Source: Pseudomonadota bacterium (GTDB lineage Bacteria > Pseudomonadota > Gammaproteobacteria > Burkholderiales > JAJZUU01). Taken from it: a stretch of DNA of 37,011 bases. A model generated the notes under the pieces. That model was not told the origin of the DNA, made no database searches, and was given only the letters and a program-made list of their open reading frames with translations. The translations under genes and the position numbers were made by a program. Positions 34,635 to 37,011 of the stretch are shown one piece after another. The stretch covers positions 1 to 37,011 of the forward strand of contig JAJZUU010000026.1 of the NCBI GenBank assembly GCA_021848325.1. Direction: 5' to 3'. Each line of letters starts with the position of its first letter. Within the stretch, counting starts at the first letter, position 1.

Positions 34635-35234
34635 ATGCAAGCCAAACAAAGAGATGTGACCCGCGACAAGCTCCTGCAAGCGGCGTTCGGCGAAATTCAC
34701 CGCAACGGGTTCCAGGCCGCCAGCATCGCCAAGGTGCTGGCCGATACCGGGCTGACCAAGGGGGCGTTGTATCATCATTTTCGGTCCAAGCGGGAGCTGG
34801 GGCTGGCGGTGATCGACGAGATGATCGGCCCCCGGCTGGACGAAGCCGTCTTTCGCCCGGTGCGGGACAGCGAGCACCCTTTGCAGGCCTTGGTGGGGGT
34901 GCTGGACGAAAAGATCAGGGCGAGCGATCCCGAGATCATCAAGTGGGGTTGCCCGCTCAACAATCTGATGCAGGAGATGAGCCCTCTGGACGATGGGTTC
35001 AAGGACCGGCTCACGGGGATTCTAAAAACCTGGCGCCGGACCCTGACGGACGGGCTGCTGCAGGCGCAGCGGCAGGGCGAGGTCGGCGTGCAGGTGGATT
35101 GCAAGGCGGCGGCCCTCTATATCGTGGCGTCGTGGGAGGGCTGCATCGGGGTGGCGAAGAGCCTCCAGTCCACCAAGGCCTATCAGTTGTGTCTCGAGCA
35201 GTTGCGCGCGTACGTGTCCGGCCTCGGGAGGTAA
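34635..35234 (+). CDS. TetR/AcrR family regulator
   Basis: This 199-residue protein has an N-terminal TetR HTH (TRDKLLQAAFGEIHRNGFQAASIAKVLADTGLTKGALYHHF, residues 8-49) and a C-terminal ligand domain with KWGCPLNNLMQEMSPLDDGF around residue 100. The ATG at 34635 is used: the TTG of the longer frame is the promoter -35 box. It probably represses itself and the operon that follows. The Cys in GCPLNNL is conserved in redox- or electrophile-sensing relatives; that role is an inference. Confidence 0.9.
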   Translation: MQAKQRDVTRDKLLQAAFGEIHRNGFQAASIAKVLADTGLTKGALYHHFRSKRELGLAVIDEMIGPRLDEAVFRPVRDSEHPLQALVGVLDEKIRASDPEIIKWGCPLNNLMQEMSPLDDGFKDRLTGILKTWRRTLTDGLLQAQRQGEVGVQVDCKAAALYIVASWEGCIGVAKSLQSTKAYQLCLEQLRAYVSGLGR

Positions 35235-35245
35235 GCTGCGCGGTA

Positions 35246-35292
35246 AGGACCTGTTAAGCATTAAGTGTAATACTTAATACTTAACAGGTCCT
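35246..35292. repeat. 21-bp inverted repeat between tetR and its target operon
   Basis: AGGACCTGTTAAGCATTAAGT (35246-35266; 21 bases) pairs with 35272-35292 with one mismatch and a 5-base loop. It is AT-rich and 11 bases after the tetR stop. It may end or stabilise the tetR message, or be a binding site; a T run is lacking. Confidence 0.85.
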
Positions 35293-35317
35293 AAGTGTCT
35301 GTGTTTACGTGTTTCAC

Positions 35318-35341
35318 CACATACCGCGCAGTCGGTATGTG
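35318..35341. promoter_or_regulatory. Operator of the TetR-controlled operon
   Basis: CACATACCG and CGGTATGTG are exact reverse complements around CGCAGT. It shares CAGTCGGTAT with the site in the tetR promoter. It lies 31 bases before the first gene of the operon, fitting repressor control of that operon. Confidence 0.75.
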
Positions 35342-35371
35342 TGCTTTCAACCCCAACGAAAGGAGATGGTC

Positions 35372-35905
35372 ATGCCTATTATTCGGACGGTTTCACCGGA
35401 ACAAGCCAGCGGCACGGTGGCGGAGATCTATCGCCAGATCGAGCAGGCGTTCGGGCGGGTGCCCCATGCCCTGCAGATGTACAGCGCCAGCCCCCGGCTG
35501 CTGGAAGAGCAGTGGCGCACGATCGGATATTTTATGAACCATCCGACCCTGGGCTTCCCCCTGCTCACCATGATCCGCATGCTGGTGTCCCAGCACAACC
35601 GCTGCGACTATTGCGTGGGATACAACGAAGGGATGCTGATCAACCGGGCCGGCCTCGACCCGGAGCAGGTGGCGGCGACCAAGCGCGACCCGGCCAATGC
35701 GCCCCTGAACGAGAAGGACCGCGCCATGCTGCTGTTCGTGTTGAAGGCCACGGCGCACCCGGCCGACGTCGCCGCAGAGGAGGTGCAGGCCCTGCGCGAA
35801 ATGGGCTGGGCCGATGGCGACATCCTGGACGCCATGGCCCACGGCGCCCGCAACGTCGGGGTGGACCTGATCTTCAACACCTTCAAGATCGAAAACGATT
35901 TCTGA
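35372..35905 (+). CDS. Carboxymuconolactone decarboxylase-like (AhpD-fold) protein
   Basis: This 177-residue protein resembles AhpD-type CMD proteins, helical with a CDYC (CxxC) redox motif in SQHNRCDYCVGYNEG near residue 80. AhpD-like proteins are thiol-disulfide reductants for peroxide or electrophile defence. The usual His four residues after the second Cys is Asn here (CVGYN), so the catalysis may differ. AAAGGAG is six bases before the ATG at 35372. It is the first gene of the TetR-linked operon. Confidence 0.85.
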   Translation: MPIIRTVSPEQASGTVAEIYRQIEQAFGRVPHALQMYSASPRLLEEQWRTIGYFMNHPTLGFPLLTMIRMLVSQHNRCDYCVGYNEGMLINRAGLDPEQVAATKRDPANAPLNEKDRAMLLFVLKATAHPADVAAEEVQALREMGWADGDILDAMAHGARNVGVDLIFNTFKIENDF

Positions 35906-35922
35906 GATAAGGAGTTCGAACG

Positions 35923-36150
35923 ATGGATTTCGATAAAGACCTCGACGCGCGCGGGCTGAATTGTCCGTTGCCCATCCTGCGGGCCAAGAAGGCGTTGACC
36001 GAATTGGCAACAGGCCAGGTGCTCAGGATTGCCTCTACCGATCCCGGATCGGTGAAGGACTTCCAGGCCTTCGCCAAACAGACCGGCAACGATCTGCTGT
36101 CGTCGGCGGAGTCCGGAGGCGAGCACGTATTCTATCTCAGGAAAAAGTGA
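35923..36150 (+). CDS. TusA-family sulfur carrier protein
   Basis: This 75-residue protein has LDARGLNCPLPILRAKKALT (residues 7-26) with the sulfur-carrying Cys14 in CPxP, the hallmark of TusA/SirA/YedF. TusA passes persulfide sulfur in tRNA thiolation, cofactor synthesis or dissimilatory sulfur oxidation. The gene follows the AhpD-like gene by 17 bp and precedes the nitroreductase by 21 bp, so here it is part of a TetR-controlled unit rather than of a tus or rhd-dsrE cluster. AGGAG precedes the ATG. Confidence 0.9.
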   Translation: MDFDKDLDARGLNCPLPILRAKKALTELATGQVLRIASTDPGSVKDFQAFAKQTGNDLLSSAESGGEHVFYLRKK

Positions 36151-36171
36151 CCCCCATCGGAGGAATTGCAT

Positions 36172-36780
36172 ATGAACGTTGCTGAAGCGATTGAATCACG
36201 CCGTTCCGTAAAGGGCTACGACCCGCAACACCGGATGTCCGAGGCGGAGGTGAAAAGGCTGCTGTCCCTGGCCATCCTGGCGCCCACGGCGTGGAACATC
36301 CAGAACTGGCGCTTCGTGCTGGCGCAGGATGCCGAGTTGCGCAAAGAGATACGGAAGGTGGCGTTCGACCAGCCCCAGGTGACCGACGCCTCGCTGCTGG
36401 TGGTCCTTTGCGCCGACCTCAAGGCATGGGACAAGGACCCGGCGCGCTACTGGCGCAACACCCCCCAGGCGGTGCAGGACTACGTGGTGCCGGCCATCGG
36501 CCAGTACTACCGGGGCCGCGACCAGGTGCAGCGGGACGAGGCCATGCGCTCCTGCGGCCTCGCCGCCATGGCGCTGATGCTGGCGGCCAAGGAGATGGGG
36601 TACGATTCATGCCCCATGGACGGATTCGACTTCGACGCGGTGGGCCGGCTCGTCAACCTGCCGAAGGACCACGTGGTTACCATGTTCGTGGCCATCGGCA
36701 AGGGGGTGAAGGAGCCCTGGCCCCGCGGTGGCCAGCTGTCCCTGGAGGAGGTGGTGGTGCACGACCGTTTCGCGGGGTGA
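36172..36780 (+). CDS. Nitroreductase family protein
   Basis: This 202-residue FMN-dependent oxidoreductase has AIESRRSVKGYDP near residue 6, LAPTAWNIQNWRFVL near residue 40 for flavin binding and the C-terminal PWPRGGQL tail. Family members reduce quinones, nitro compounds or enones with NAD(P)H. The ATG at 36172 has GGAGG eight bases upstream; a TTG six bases earlier would be too close. It is the last gene of the TetR-linked operon. The substrate is unknown. Confidence 0.9.
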   Translation: MNVAEAIESRRSVKGYDPQHRMSEAEVKRLLSLAILAPTAWNIQNWRFVLAQDAELRKEIRKVAFDQPQVTDASLLVVLCADLKAWDKDPARYWRNTPQAVQDYVVPAIGQYYRGRDQVQRDEAMRSCGLAAMALMLAAKEMGYDSCPMDGFDFDAVGRLVNLPKDHVVTMFVAIGKGVKEPWPRGGQLSLEEVVVHDRFAG

Positions 36781-36887
36781 CCGAAAAGCGCGCCCCGTCC
36801 CACGGTTTTACCTTTCGCCCTTGATACCTTGCTCACCGCAGAATGGCGCCGTCCGACATGACGCCTAAGGGGCCGCTATCCCTCAAT

Positions 36888-37011
36888 CTAGGAGCCTGTC
36901 GGACTTAAAGGAAATCGGCTGCAAATCCGCCTGACCGGTCCATATTTCGCCGCTTTTTTGGTCAATAGAACGACTATTGACCTGCAAAATCGACAAAATC
37001 TGTCCTCGACC
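36888..37011. mobile_element. MITE-like element, copy C (cut by window end)
   Basis: Same element as copy A and in the same orientation, starting CTAG at 36888 and running off the window after 120 bases of the core. The visible part matches copy B exactly. Flanking 36781-36887 has no gene. Confidence 0.85.

Overview
The window is a GC-rich stretch of a proteobacterial chromosome, and the gene set points to a chemolithoautotroph. The clearest evidence is a form II RubisCO gene (cbbM) with its activase genes cbbQ and cbbO and a divergent cbbR. A TSUP-family exporter, a TusA-like sulfur carrier and a beta-carbonic anhydrase suit a sulfur- or iron-oxidising beta- or gammaproteobacterium. The zapB-zapA-6S RNA-fau block and the yicC-kinase-phosphatase-rph-rdgB-hemW block are common in these classes. 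No rRNA, tRNA or CRISPR was seen, and the species cannot be named from the sequence alone.

Layout. 1-118: a GC-rich 28-bp tandem repeat. 119-7361: envelope glycan genes, with a GT39 transferase divergent from a tightly packed run of gtrA, a gtrB-like GT2, an O-antigen ligase and two more GT2 enzymes, then, after a repeat-bearing gap, a GT9 heptosyltransferase. 7328-9076: msbA, which overlaps the heptosyltransferase gene convergently. 9471-12418: zapB-like, zapA, 6S RNA, 5-formyl-THF cyclo-ligase, EVE protein and TSUP exporter. 12463-19128 (all minus strand): cbbM, cbbQ, cbbO, psiE-like, purC, carbonic anhydrase, with cbbR divergent at 19332. 20244-25741: an accessory, partly decayed zone with a REP-like pair, a MITE-like element, a Tn3 transposase remnant, a three-gene ParE-type toxin module, a Phd/VapC module, an epimerase, a Uma2 protein and an hsdR remnant. 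25763-34568: ychF, yicC, a Ser/Thr kinase with a PP2C phosphatase, rph, rdgB, pncA, pncB and hemW. 34635-36780: a TetR regulator and a putative regulated operon (carboxymuconolactone-decarboxylase-like protein, TusA-like protein, nitroreductase).

How parts work together. The minus-strand cbb cluster would make form II RubisCO and the CbbQO motor that reactivates it; a strong terminator-like hairpin after cbbM probably sets cbbM output above cbbQO. Carbonic anhydrase lies downstream on the same strand. The TetR gene and the operon after it each have a copy of a palindrome sharing CAGTCGGTAT, so they look like a small self-contained regulon, perhaps for reactive electrophiles or quinones.

The most unusual sequence features are: (1) a 160-bp MITE-like element with 15-19-bp terminal inverted repeats, CTAG at both ends and an internal perfect hairpin, present three times; (2) a perfect 46-bp inverted repeat, one arm upstream of ychF and the other inside it, enclosing its ribosome-binding site and start codon; (3) a perfect 17-bp inverted repeat inside the cyclo-ligase gene; (4) three-unit degenerate repeats in opposite orientation flanking the three-gene toxin module.
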